From Taklimakanibacter lacteus (lineage in GTDB: Bacteria; Pseudomonadota; Alphaproteobacteria; Rhizobiales; Aestuariivirgaceae): DNA of 64,000 bases. How positions within the stretch are numbered: position 1 is the first letter of the stretch; every line of letters starts with the position of its first letter. The DNA is taken from NCBI GenBank assembly GCA_003576695.1, contig QOZQ01000001.1, positions 248,001 to 312,000 on the forward strand. The letters run 5' to 3'. This document shows, piece after piece, positions 53,483 through 61,628 of the stretch. The notes below the pieces were generated by a model. That model was not told the DNA's origin. It did no database searches and saw only the letters and a list, made by a program, of their open reading frames with translations. The position numbers and the translations under genes are program-made.

Positions 53483-54448
53483 ATGAGCAGATTGCGCGTA
53501 ACAAGAGCCTTGTTCGGCCTTGCCGCTCTGGCGGCGACGGCCCTCACCCCCATGACCGCCCAGGCGGTCGAATCGAGCGATCCGATCAAGATCGCGCTGT
53601 TCGACTGGACCAGCGTCAATCTCAACGCCAAGATCCTCGGCGGCATTCTCGAGAAGCTGGGCTACACGGTCGAATATCCGACCGGCGATTATCTTTCATC
53701 GCTCACCACCGGCCTCACCAATGGCGATATCACGGTCGGCATCGAATACTGGGACACGACGGCGGGCGAGGCGATGAAGGCGTCGGATGCCACCGGCCAG
53801 ACCGAGAAGCTCGGCAGCCTCGGGCCCAAGGCCAAGGAAGAATGGTGGTATCCGATCTATATGAAGGAGAAGTGCCCGGGCCTGCCCAATTGGGAAGCGC
53901 TCAAGGATCCGAAATGCGCGGAAGCCTTCTCGACGCCCGAGACGGCGCCCAAGGGCCGCTATCTCGGCGGGCCGGTGACCTGGGAAGGTTTCGATGACGA
54001 GCGCGTCGAGGCGCTGAATCTCCCCTTCACGGTGATCCATGCCGGCACCGACGCGGCGATGTTCGCCGAGCTCGATTCGGCCTATCAGCGCAAGGCGCCG
54101 ATCATGCTGTGGATCTATTCACCGCATTGGGCGCCCGCCAAATATGAAGGCGAGTGGATCCAGTTCCCGGAATATACGCCCGAATGCTACACGGACCCCA
54201 AATGGGGCAGCAATCCCGACAAGGCGCATGATTGCGGCAAGCCGCATGGCGAGATCTGGAAATATGGCTGGGCCGGCATGAAGGACAAATGGCCGGTCGC
54301 CTACAAGGTCGCCAAGGCCTATCAGATCGATGCGGCCGAGCTCAACAAGCTCTCGGGCGATGTCGATCTCGGCGGCAAGTCGATCGAGGAAGTGGCGGCC
54401 GCATGGATCGCCGCCAACGAGGCCAAGTGGAAGGCCTGGGCGCAGTAG
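53483..54448 (+). CDS. proX: glycine betaine/proline-type ABC transporter substrate-binding protein
   Basis: This 321-residue periplasmic protein belongs to the OpuAC/ProX family that binds quaternary amines. A signal peptide ends near MTAQAVE. The mature part shows IKIALFDWTSVNLNAKILGG and WDTTAG. It is rich in tryptophans that can form a betaine cage (EEWWYPIYM, WIYSPHWAPAKYEGEW). The ATPase and permease genes follow on the same strand after a repeat pair. Ligands may be glycine betaine, proline betaine or choline; the downstream catabolic gene favours a methylated glycine. Confidence 0.9.
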   Translation: MSRLRVTRALFGLAALAATALTPMTAQAVESSDPIKIALFDWTSVNLNAKILGGILEKLGYTVEYPTGDYLSSLTTGLTNGDITVGIEYWDTTAGEAMKASDATGQTEKLGSLGPKAKEEWWYPIYMKEKCPGLPNWEALKDPKCAEAFSTPETAPKGRYLGGPVTWEGFDDERVEALNLPFTVIHAGTDAAMFAELDSAYQRKAPIMLWIYSPHWAPAKYEGEWIQFPEYTPECYTDPKWGSNPDKAHDCGKPHGEIWKYGWAGMKDKWPVAYKVAKAYQIDAAELNKLSGDVDLGGKSIEEVAAAWIAANEAKWKAWAQ

Positions 54449-54480
54449 CGCCAGGAGACTTACGTCCACAATCCAAGAAC

Positions 54481-54645
54481 CTCCCCTTCTCCCGCGCAGA
54501 GCGTGGGAGAAGGTGGCCGAAGGCCGGATGAGGGCTCTTTCGCGCACCGTGCTCCGATCGGGATGAGCGTTCCCTGCTGAGGCAAAGTGCCCTCACCCGC
54601 CCTCCGGGCACCCTCTCCCATTGCTTCGCAACAGGAGAGGGGAAA
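54481..54645. repeat. inverted repeat pair (REPIN-like), CTTCTCCC family (copy 1)
   Basis: The left arm (CTTCTCCC ... GGGAGAAGGTGG, then CGGATGAGGGCTCTTT) is mirrored by GCCCTCACCCGC and CACCCTCTCCC at the right. A second member is at 61038-61182. The right arm runs into the ribosome-binding region of the proV-like gene. Confidence 0.88.
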
Positions 54646-54647
54646 GG

Positions 54648-55733
54648 ATGGAGAGAGTTTTTGATACGGAACGATTTGCAATGACCGATATCAAGCGGCC
54701 GGTGAAATTGTCCTGCCGCAATCTGTGGAAGGTCTTCGGCCCCAATGCCGAAGGCGTCATGAGAGAGCACAAGGGCGATGCCCCGGCCGAGGCGCTGGCG
54801 CGGGCGAAGCTCATCGGCGCGGTGCGGCGCGCCAGCATCGATGTGCATGAGGGCGAGATCTTCATCGTCATGGGGCTTTCGGGCTCCGGCAAGTCGACGC
54901 TGCTGCGCTGCCTGTCGCGCCTCATCGAGCCGACCTATGGCGAGGTCCGGTTCGACGGCCGCGATCTCCTCAAAGCGAGCGAGGCCGAGCTCATCGAGAT
55001 CCGCCGCCACAAGATGGGCATGGTGTTCCAGCATTTCGCGCTCCTGCCGCATCTGACCGTGCTCGAAAATGTCGGTTTCCCGCTCTCGGTCCAGGGCGTG
55101 CCCAAGGCGCAGCAGACCAAGCGCGCCAGAGCGATGGTCGACCTCGTCGGCCTCAAGGGCCGCGAGCATCATTATCCGCGCGAACTCTCCGGCGGCCAGC
55201 AGCAGCGCGTCGGCATCGCCCGCTCGCTCGCGGTCGAGCCCGAAATCTGGTTCCTCGACGAACCCTTCTCCGCCCTCGATCCCCTGATCCGGCGCGAGAT
55301 GCAGTCCGAGCTCATGCGGCTGCAGAATGTGCTGAAGAAGACCATCGTCTTCATCACTCATGATTTCGACGAGGCGATCCGCCTCGCCGACCGCATCGCC
55401 ATCATGAAGGATGGCGAGATCATCCAGATCGGGGCGCCGGAAGAGCTGGTGCTCAACCCCGCCACCGACTATGTGGCGGAATTCACCCGCGACGTGAACC
55501 GCGCCAAGGTGATGTCGGCGGCAAGCCTGATGACGCGCGGCAAGACTTCCGCAAAACATGCCGGCACGGTGACGGCGAAAGCGAAAGTGGAAGCCTTTGC
55601 CGCCGATATCGTCGCCGCCCGGGAGCCTTTTGCCGTGACCGATGCGGGAGGCAAGCTCGTGGGGGAGATCGCGCCGCAGGCGGTCATCGATCTCCTCGCC
55701 GGGCGCAGGTCCGGCAAGGCGGCGCCAACATGA
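54648..55733 (+). CDS. proV: glycine betaine/proline-type ABC transporter ATP-binding protein
   Basis: This ATPase of 361 residues (350 if ATG 54681 is used) has Walker A GLSGSGKST, signature [16 protein letters not shown], Walker B IWFLDEPFSALDPLIR and switch ITHD. The 25-residue insertion before Walker A (GVMREHKGDAPAEALARAKL) is typical of ProV. A linker and a partial CBS-like tail follow (about 280-361). GAGAGGGGAAAGG, which belongs to the preceding repeat, is the best ribosome-binding site and favours ATG 54648. The stop overlaps the permease start (ATGA). Confidence 0.9.
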   Translation: MERVFDTERFAMTDIKRPVKLSCRNLWKVFGPNAEGVMREHKGDAPAEALARAKLIGAVRRASIDVHEGEIFIVMGLSGSGKSTLLRCLSRLIEPTYGEVRFDGRDLLKASEAELIEIRRHKMGMVFQHFALLPHLTVLENVGFPLSVQGVPKAQQTKRARAMVDLVGLKGREHHYPRELSGGQQQRVGIARSLAVEPEIWFLDEPFSALDPLIRREMQSELMRLQNVLKKTIVFITHDFDEAIRLADRIAIMKDGEIIQIGAPEELVLNPATDYVAEFTRDVNRAKVMSAASLMTRGKTSAKHAGTVTAKAKVEAFAADIVAAREPFAVTDAGGKLVGEIAPQAVIDLLAGRRSGKAAPT

Positions 55734-57709
55734 CCGATGTCGCGCTCGATCATCGCGAAACGGGTGCCCGCGCACTGCCCGGCTGGCGCATCGCCGCGAT
55801 AGTCATCGCCGCGATTGCCGTGGCCTTCGCCATCGCCTGGATCGTGCCCGGCGGTGAGGATTACCCGTCCGCCGCCATCATCCCCTTCGCCGAGTGGATC
55901 GGCGCCATCATGCAGTGGATCAAGGTGACCTTCACCTGGCTGACGCGCGGGCTTGCCGACATCATCAATATCCCGCTGCAGCTTGCCTTGGGCTTCCTGG
56001 CCAAGGGCTACAAGATCGGCTGGGGCGAGAGCACCGTCACCTTGCCGCGCTTCTCCTGGGTCGGCGTCTGCGCGGTGGCGGGTCTCATCGGCTATCGCTT
56101 CGGCGGCATGAGGCTCGCTCTGTTGAGCGGCCTGAGCTTCCTGGCGATCGCCTTGTTCCGGCAATGGGACAGCGCCATGCTGACTTTGGCGCTGATCCTG
56201 GTCTGCGTGCCGATCTGCGTCGCGACCGGTCTTCTCATCGGCATCTGGGGCTATCTCTCGCCGAGCGTGAACCGGCTCGTGATCACGCCGATGCTCGATC
56301 TGATGCAGACGATCCCGACCTTCGCCTATCTGATCCCGATGCTGCTGCTGTTCGGCAACAGCCCGGTCTCGGCCTTGCTCGCCACCGGCCTTTTCGCCAC
56401 GCCGCCCATGGTGCGTGCCACCGTTCTCGGACTCTCGAAAGTGCCGCAGGACATCAAGGATTTCGCCGACATGGCGGGCTGCACCAGGCGGCAGAAACTG
56501 TGGCGCGTGCTGGTGCCGAGCGCCAAGCCCTCGCTGATGCTGGGCGTCAACCAGGTCATCATGCTGGCGCTCAACATGGTGATCATCTCCTCGATGATCG
56601 GGGCGGGCGGGCTCGGCTATGACGTGCTCCTCGCTTTGCGCGCCCTCAAGGTGGGCCAGGCGATGGAAGCGGGGCTCGCCATCGTCATCCTCGCCATCGT
56701 GCTCGACCGCGTCAGCCAGGCGGCCGCCCTGCAGAAGCCCGAGCAGGAAGCCGCGGCACTGCCCTGGCATCAGCGGCATTTCAATCTCATCGCCATCCTG
56801 GCGCTGCTGATCGGGACGACCCTGGTGGCGCTCGCGCTGCCGGCCTTCGCCAAGGTGCCGACCGAAATCACGCTCACCACCGCGCCCGCCTGGAAGGCGG
56901 CGGTCGACTGGGTGACGGTCAATTACTTCGACATCATCGAGGTGATGCGCACCAGCTTCCTGATCTATGTGCTCAATCCGCTGCGCGCCTTCTTCGAGGG
57001 ATTGCCGTGGCTCGGCGTGGCGCTGCTCCTGGGCTTTGCCGGCTACCGGCTGGGCGCGCTGCCGCTCGCCATCATCGTGGCGCTCCTGGCCTCCTTCTGC
57101 GCGGTGACGGGCCTGTGGGTGCAGACCATGGCGACGCTCTATCTGTGCGGGGCCGCGGCCTTCATCGCCGCTTTGATCGGCATTCCGATCGGCCTGTGGG
57201 CGTCGCGCTCGAAACGCGTCGAGAGCATCGTGACGCCCGTCATCGACACGCTGCAGACGATCCCCTCCTTCTGCTTCATCATCCCGGTGGTGATGCTGTT
57301 CCGGGTCGGCGACGTGACGGCGCTCATCGCCACCGTCGCTTTCGCCATCGTGCCCGCCATCCGCTACACCAATCACGGCATCAGGCAGGTGCCGCATGAG
57401 CTGATCGAGGCGGGGATCGCGGCCGGCTGCACCAAAAGACAGTTGTTCTGGCGGGTGCAGCTGCCGGTGGCGCTGCCCGAGATCATGCTCGGCATCAACC
57501 AGACCATCCTCTTGTCGCTCAGCATGATCGTCATCTGCGCCATGATCGGTACGCGCGACCTGGGGCAGGAGGTGTTCAAGGCGCTGTCCAAGGCCGATGC
57601 CGGCAAGGGCATCGTGGCCGGGCTCGCCATCGCCTTCATCGGCATCATCGCCGACCGGCTGATCACCGCCTGGGTCGACCGCATGAAAGCCAGGCGCGGG
57701 CTGGCATGA
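55730..57709 (+). CDS. proW: glycine betaine/proline-type ABC transporter permease, fused two-domain ProW
   Basis: This 659-residue permease contains two complete ProW-like membrane domains in one chain, about 1-340 and 345-659. The coupling loops of both are visible: AGCTRRQKLWRVLVPSAKP and AGCTKRQLFWRVQLPVALP. Each domain also has the gate motif around PTFAYLIPMLLLFG and PSFCFIIPVVMLFR. A normal ProW is 300-400 residues and works as a homodimer, so this fusion supplies both halves. It overlaps both neighbours by ATGA, which fixes its limits. Confidence 0.92.
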   Translation: MTDVALDHRETGARALPGWRIAAIVIAAIAVAFAIAWIVPGGEDYPSAAIIPFAEWIGAIMQWIKVTFTWLTRGLADIINIPLQLALGFLAKGYKIGWGESTVTLPRFSWVGVCAVAGLIGYRFGGMRLALLSGLSFLAIALFRQWDSAMLTLALILVCVPICVATGLLIGIWGYLSPSVNRLVITPMLDLMQTIPTFAYLIPMLLLFGNSPVSALLATGLFATPPMVRATVLGLSKVPQDIKDFADMAGCTRRQKLWRVLVPSAKPSLMLGVNQVIMLALNMVIISSMIGAGGLGYDVLLALRALKVGQAMEAGLAIVILAIVLDRVSQAAALQKPEQEAAALPWHQRHFNLIAILALLIGTTLVALALPAFAKVPTEITLTTAPAWKAAVDWVTVNYFDIIEVMRTSFLIYVLNPLRAFFEGLPWLGVALLLGFAGYRLGALPLAIIVALLASFCAVTGLWVQTMATLYLCGAAAFIAALIGIPIGLWASRSKRVESIVTPVIDTLQTIPSFCFIIPVVMLFRVGDVTALIATVAFAIVPAIRYTNHGIRQVPHELIEAGIAAGCTKRQLFWRVQLPVALPEIMLGINQTILLSLSMIVICAMIGTRDLGQEVFKALSKADAGKGIVAGLAIAFIGIIADRLITAWVDRMKARRGLA

Positions 57710-58593
57710 CGGGGTCAGCCGAACAGCGCGTGCGCGATCTCACCTGCTGGAGGGGCGCCGTCACGCTGACGCCGCTCAAGGGCGGCTTGAGCAATGCGAG
57801 CTTCGTCGTCAGCGACGCAGGCGGAAAATATGTCGCGCGCGTCGGCGAGGATTTTCCCTGCCATCATGTGTTCCGCGACCGCGAGGCGCGCGCCAGCCGG
57901 GCGGCCCATGAAGCGGGGCTGTCGCCGGAAGTCATCCATGCCGAGCAAGGCCTGATGGTGGTGCGCTTCATCGAAGCCAGAACCTGCTCGGAAGCGGATG
58001 TGCGCAGCAATCTCGAGCGCTCGGCCGAGCTTCTCAAGACATGCCATCGCGAGATGAAGCGAAGGATCACCGGTCCGGCCTCGGTCTTCTGGGTCTTCCA
58101 TGTGCTGCGCGATTATGCCCATACGCTGAAAGAAGGGAGCCACAGTCGCGCCGCCGATATCCCGCGCTGGATGGCGCAGGTCGATTTCCTCGAGGAAGCG
58201 CAGGTGCCGCTGCCCGTCATCTTCGGCCATCACGATCTCCTGCCCGGCAATTTCATGGATGACGGCAAGAGGCTGTGGCTCATCGACTGGGAGTATGGCG
58301 GCTTCGGCACGGCGATGTTCGACCTCGCCAATATCTCCGCCAACAATTCCTTCAGCCCTGAGGACGAGCGCCGGCTGCTCACGCTCTATTTCGGCAAGGC
58401 GCCGGACGAGGCGACCCAGCGCGCCTTCGATGCGATGAAGACGGCCTCCACCTTGCGCGAGGCGACCTGGGCGATGGTGTCGGAGCTTCATCTCAATGCG
58501 CCGGGCGTCGATTATGTGGCGCATGCCAATGAATATCTCGGCCGCTATGAGCGGGCGCTCAAGACCTTCGAAGAGCGATATGGGAAATCATGA
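57706..58593 (+). CDS. choline/ethanolamine-kinase-like phosphotransferase (APH fold)
   Basis: This 295-residue kinase-like protein has the Brenner motif GHHDLLPGNFM and the metal-binding LIDWEYGGFGT, as in choline and aminoglycoside kinases. The N-terminal GGLSNASFVV matches the nucleotide loop of the choline kinase group. It overlaps the betaine permease gene and the dimethylglycine dehydrogenase-like gene by ATGA on both sides, so it is made together with them. A role on choline or an amino-alcohol taken up by the transporter is plausible but unproven. Confidence 0.87.
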   Translation: MTGSAEQRVRDLTCWRGAVTLTPLKGGLSNASFVVSDAGGKYVARVGEDFPCHHVFRDREARASRAAHEAGLSPEVIHAEQGLMVVRFIEARTCSEADVRSNLERSAELLKTCHREMKRRITGPASVFWVFHVLRDYAHTLKEGSHSRAADIPRWMAQVDFLEEAQVPLPVIFGHHDLLPGNFMDDGKRLWLIDWEYGGFGTAMFDLANISANNSFSPEDERRLLTLYFGKAPDEATQRAFDAMKTASTLREATWAMVSELHLNAPGVDYVAHANEYLGRYERALKTFEERYGKS

Positions 58594-61031
58594 ATCTTCC
58601 TGACCAAGCGGACATCATCGTCATCGGCGGCGGCATCATCGGCTGCTCGACCGCCTATCACCTGGCGCGCGACCATAGGGCCAATGTCATCCTGCTGGAG
58701 CAGAACAAGCTCACCTCGGGATCGACCTGGCATGCGGCGGGGCTGGTCGGGCAGTTGCGCTCCTCGGCGTCGATCACGCAAGTGCTCAAATATTCGGTCG
58801 AGCTCTACAAGAACCTGGCCAGGGAGACCGGGCTCGAGACCGGCTGGAAGATGACCGGATGTCTGAGGCTCGCCTGCAACGAGGACCGCTGGATCGAATA
58901 TAAGCGTCTTGCCACCACGGCGCAGAGCTTCGGCATGGAAATGCATCTGCTGTCGCCCAGGGAAGTCAAGGCGATGTGGCCGCTGCTGGAAACATCCGAT
59001 CTTGTCGGTGCCAGCTTCCTGCCGACCGATGGCCAGGCCAGTCCCTCTGACATCGCGCAGTCGCTGGCCAAGGGCGCGCGCATGCATGGGGCGAAGCTCT
59101 TCGAAGGCGTGCGCGTCGAAGGTTTTGAGATCGACAAGGGCCGCGTCGTCGCGGTCAGGACCAATCACGGGCGCATCGCCTGCGACAAGGTGGTGAATTG
59201 CGGCGGGCAATGGGCGCGCCAGCTGGGCGCCATGGCCGGGGTGAGCGTGCCGCTGCAGCCGGTGAAGCATCAATATATCATCACCGAGAAGGTGGAGGGC
59301 CTCGCCACCGACATCGCGACCATCCGCGATCCCGACCGGCGCATCTATTTCAAGGAGGAAGTCGGCGGGCTGGTGATGGGCGGCTATGAGCCCGATCCGA
59401 TCACCTGGACGCTCGACGACGTGCCAAGCGATTTCGAGTTCCAGCTGTTCGAGGACGACTGGGATCATTTCGAGCAGCATATGACGCATGCGCTGGCACG
59501 TGTGCCGGCGCTCGAGACGACCGGCATCAAGAAGATGATCCATGGGCCGGAAAGCTTCACGCCGGACGGCAATTTCATCCTGGGCGCCGCACCCGAGCTC
59601 GCCAATTACTATGTCGGCGCCGGCTTCAACGCCTTCGGCATTGCGAGCGGCGGCGGGGCGGGCTGGGTGCTGGCGCAATGGGTGGCGCAGGGCGAGGCGC
59701 CGATGGACCTGTGGGTGGTCGACATCAGGCGATTCTCCGACCTGCACAAGGACAGGCAATGGGTGAATGAGCGCACGCTCGAGGCCTATGGCAAGCATTA
59801 TACGGTCGGCTTCCCGCATGAGGAATATCAGAGCGGTCGGCCGCGCATCGTGTCGCCGCTCTATGAGCGCCTCAAGGAACTCAATGCCTGCTTCGGCTCG
59901 AAGCTCGGCTGGGAGCGGCCGAACTGGTTTGCGCCCAAGGGCGCCGAGCCGAAAGACATCTATTCGATGGGCCGGCAGAACTGGTTCAATGCTGTGGGTG
60001 TCGAGCACAAGGCGGTGCGCGAGCAGGTCGGCGTCTTCGACCAGTCGTCCTTCGCCAAATATGAACTCAAGGGAAAAGATGCGGCCGAGGCCTTGTCCTG
60101 GATCTGCGCCAATGACGTGGCGCGTCCCTCCGGGCGGCTCACTTATACGCAGCTCCTCAATTCGCGGGGCGGCATCGAATGCGATCTCACCGTGGCGAGG
60201 CTTAAGGAAGATCACTTCTATATCGTGACCGGCACCGGCTTCCGCACCCATGACCTCGCCTGGATCAGGGATCATATCAGGCCCGGTCTCGATGCGAGGC
60301 TCGTGGATGTGACCGAAGAGTGGGGCACTTTGTCGGTGATGGGACCGAATGCCCGTCAGGTGATCGCCGCGATCACCCGCGCCGATATGTCGAATGCGGC
60401 TTTCCCCTTCGGCCATGTGCACGAGATCGAGATCGCTGGACACAGATTGCGCGCGCTGCGCGTGACCTATGTGGGCGAGCTCGGCTGGGAATTGCATATG
60501 CCGATCGGGGCAACGGGTGATGTCTTCGACGCGCTGATGCAAGCAGGTGCGGCGCATGGCATCGCGCCCGCCGGCTATCGCGCGCTCGAAGCGCTCAGGC
60601 TTGAGAAGGGCTATCGCGCCTGGGGCTCCGACATCACGCCCAATGACAATCCGTTCCAGGCCGGGCTTGGCTGGGCGGTGAAGCTCAGATCGAACATCGC
60701 CTTCATGGGACGGGAGGCCTGCGAGAAGGCGGTGCATTCGCCGCTGGCGAAGAAACTCACCTGCTTCACCACGGTCGATCCGAATGTCGTGCTGCTGGGC
60801 CGCGAGACCATCCTGCGCAATGGCAAGCAGGTCGGCTATCTCACCAGCGGCGGCTATGGCTACACGGTCGGCAAGCCGATCGGCTTTGGCTATGTGCGCG
60901 ATGCGGCCGGTGTCGATGACGATTATCTGCGCAATGGGACCTATGAGCTGGTGGTGGCGAATAACCTGCTGAAGGCGCAGATCCATCTGGAGCCGCTTTA
61001 TGATCCGCAGAATCTGCGCGTGAAATCGTGA
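58590..61031 (+). CDS. dimethylglycine/sarcosine dehydrogenase-like flavoprotein with GcvT domain
   Basis: This 813-residue enzyme has an N-terminal FAD domain (IIVIGGGIIGCSTAYHLARD). STWHAAGLVGQLRSS contains the histidine that carries covalent FAD in dimethylglycine dehydrogenase. The C-terminal half (about 420-810) is a GcvT-like folate-binding domain with DQSSFAKYELKG and YVGELGWELHMPIG. It would demethylate dimethylglycine or sarcosine and pass the one-carbon unit to tetrahydrofolate. As the last gene of the ProX/V/W operon it makes the cluster a betaine uptake and breakdown unit. Confidence 0.9.
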   Translation: MNLPDQADIIVIGGGIIGCSTAYHLARDHRANVILLEQNKLTSGSTWHAAGLVGQLRSSASITQVLKYSVELYKNLARETGLETGWKMTGCLRLACNEDRWIEYKRLATTAQSFGMEMHLLSPREVKAMWPLLETSDLVGASFLPTDGQASPSDIAQSLAKGARMHGAKLFEGVRVEGFEIDKGRVVAVRTNHGRIACDKVVNCGGQWARQLGAMAGVSVPLQPVKHQYIITEKVEGLATDIATIRDPDRRIYFKEEVGGLVMGGYEPDPITWTLDDVPSDFEFQLFEDDWDHFEQHMTHALARVPALETTGIKKMIHGPESFTPDGNFILGAAPELANYYVGAGFNAFGIASGGGAGWVLAQWVAQGEAPMDLWVVDIRRFSDLHKDRQWVNERTLEAYGKHYTVGFPHEEYQSGRPRIVSPLYERLKELNACFGSKLGWERPNWFAPKGAEPKDIYSMGRQNWFNAVGVEHKAVREQVGVFDQSSFAKYELKGKDAAEALSWICANDVARPSGRLTYTQLLNSRGGIECDLTVARLKEDHFYIVTGTGFRTHDLAWIRDHIRPGLDARLVDVTEEWGTLSVMGPNARQVIAAITRADMSNAAFPFGHVHEIEIAGHRLRALRVTYVGELGWELHMPIGATGDVFDALMQAGAAHGIAPAGYRALEALRLEKGYRAWGSDITPNDNPFQAGLGWAVKLRSNIAFMGREACEKAVHSPLAKKLTCFTTVDPNVVLLGRETILRNGKQVGYLTSGGYGYTVGKPIGFGYVRDAAGVDDDYLRNGTYELVVANNLLKAQIHLEPLYDPQNLRVKS

Positions 61032-61037
61032 CGAAGT

Positions 61038-61182
61038 TTCCCTTCTCCCGTCCGCAGGATGGGAGAAGGTGCCCAGAGGGCGGATGAGGGCTCTTTCTCG
61101 AAAGCGTCGCTCCTGAGGCAAAGAGCCCTCACCCGGCCTTCGGCCACCCTCTCCCATTGCTTCGCAACGGGCGAGGGGGAAA
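61038..61182. repeat. inverted repeat pair (REPIN-like), CTTCTCCC family (copy 2)
   Basis: The arms CTTCTCCC ... GGGAGAAGG with CGGATGAGGGCTCTTT, and GCCCTCACCCGGCC with CACCCTCTCCC, match 54481-54645. The segment CTGAGGCAAAG in the middle is also shared. It lies between two convergent genes. Confidence 0.88.
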
Positions 61183-61199
61183 TGTTGGAAGGAGCGTCG

Positions 61200-61610
61200 T
61201 CAGTTCTCCAGCGCGCCGCTGCCGAGCTTCACGATGGTCTTGATGCCGTCAGTCTCGGGCTCGGCGACATAGGCATTGTCGGGGGTGAAAAAGCGGATCA
61301 GCGATTTCCGCGTCGCGTCGGCGAGCACGATCTCCCAGCCTTCAAGGAGCCGCCAGCTCGCCACATCATTCATGACCGGGAACACCTTGCCGCATTCAGG
61401 GTCGACATCGATCACCATGCCGCCGATCGTCTCCTCGCGCGACAATGTCACCTTGCAGGTCTTGCCGGCATCGGCGTTCTGGATGGTCCAGTCACCGAGG
61501 AAATCGGCCACCATGGCCGGATCGATTTCGTCGAGATTCATCGGCGCTTGCGCCAAGGCCGGGCTTGCGGCGAGCGCGATCAACAGGCCTATCGCCCGGG
61601 GGTTCCACAT
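61200..61610 (-). CDS. AprI/Inh-family metalloprotease inhibitor, exported
   Basis: This 136-residue protein has a signal peptide (IGLLIALAASPALA, cleaved before QAPM) and a small beta-barrel domain of the AprI/Inh type. The pattern LGDWTIQNADAGKTCKVTL and the two cysteines (in GKTCKV and PECGKV) fit the family. Such inhibitors protect the periplasm from secreted serralysin-type proteases. No protease gene is nearby. It is followed on the other side by the hut genes, also on the minus strand, but 18 bases downstream of hutH, so it may be co-transcribed with them. Confidence 0.82.
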   Translation of the reverse strand: MWNPRAIGLLIALAASPALAQAPMNLDEIDPAMVADFLGDWTIQNADAGKTCKVTLSREETIGGMVIDVDPECGKVFPVMNDVASWRLLEGWEIVLADATRKSLIRFFTPDNAYVAEPETDGIKTIVKLGSGALEN

Positions 61611-61628
61611 GAAGCTGCCGCCCTCATC

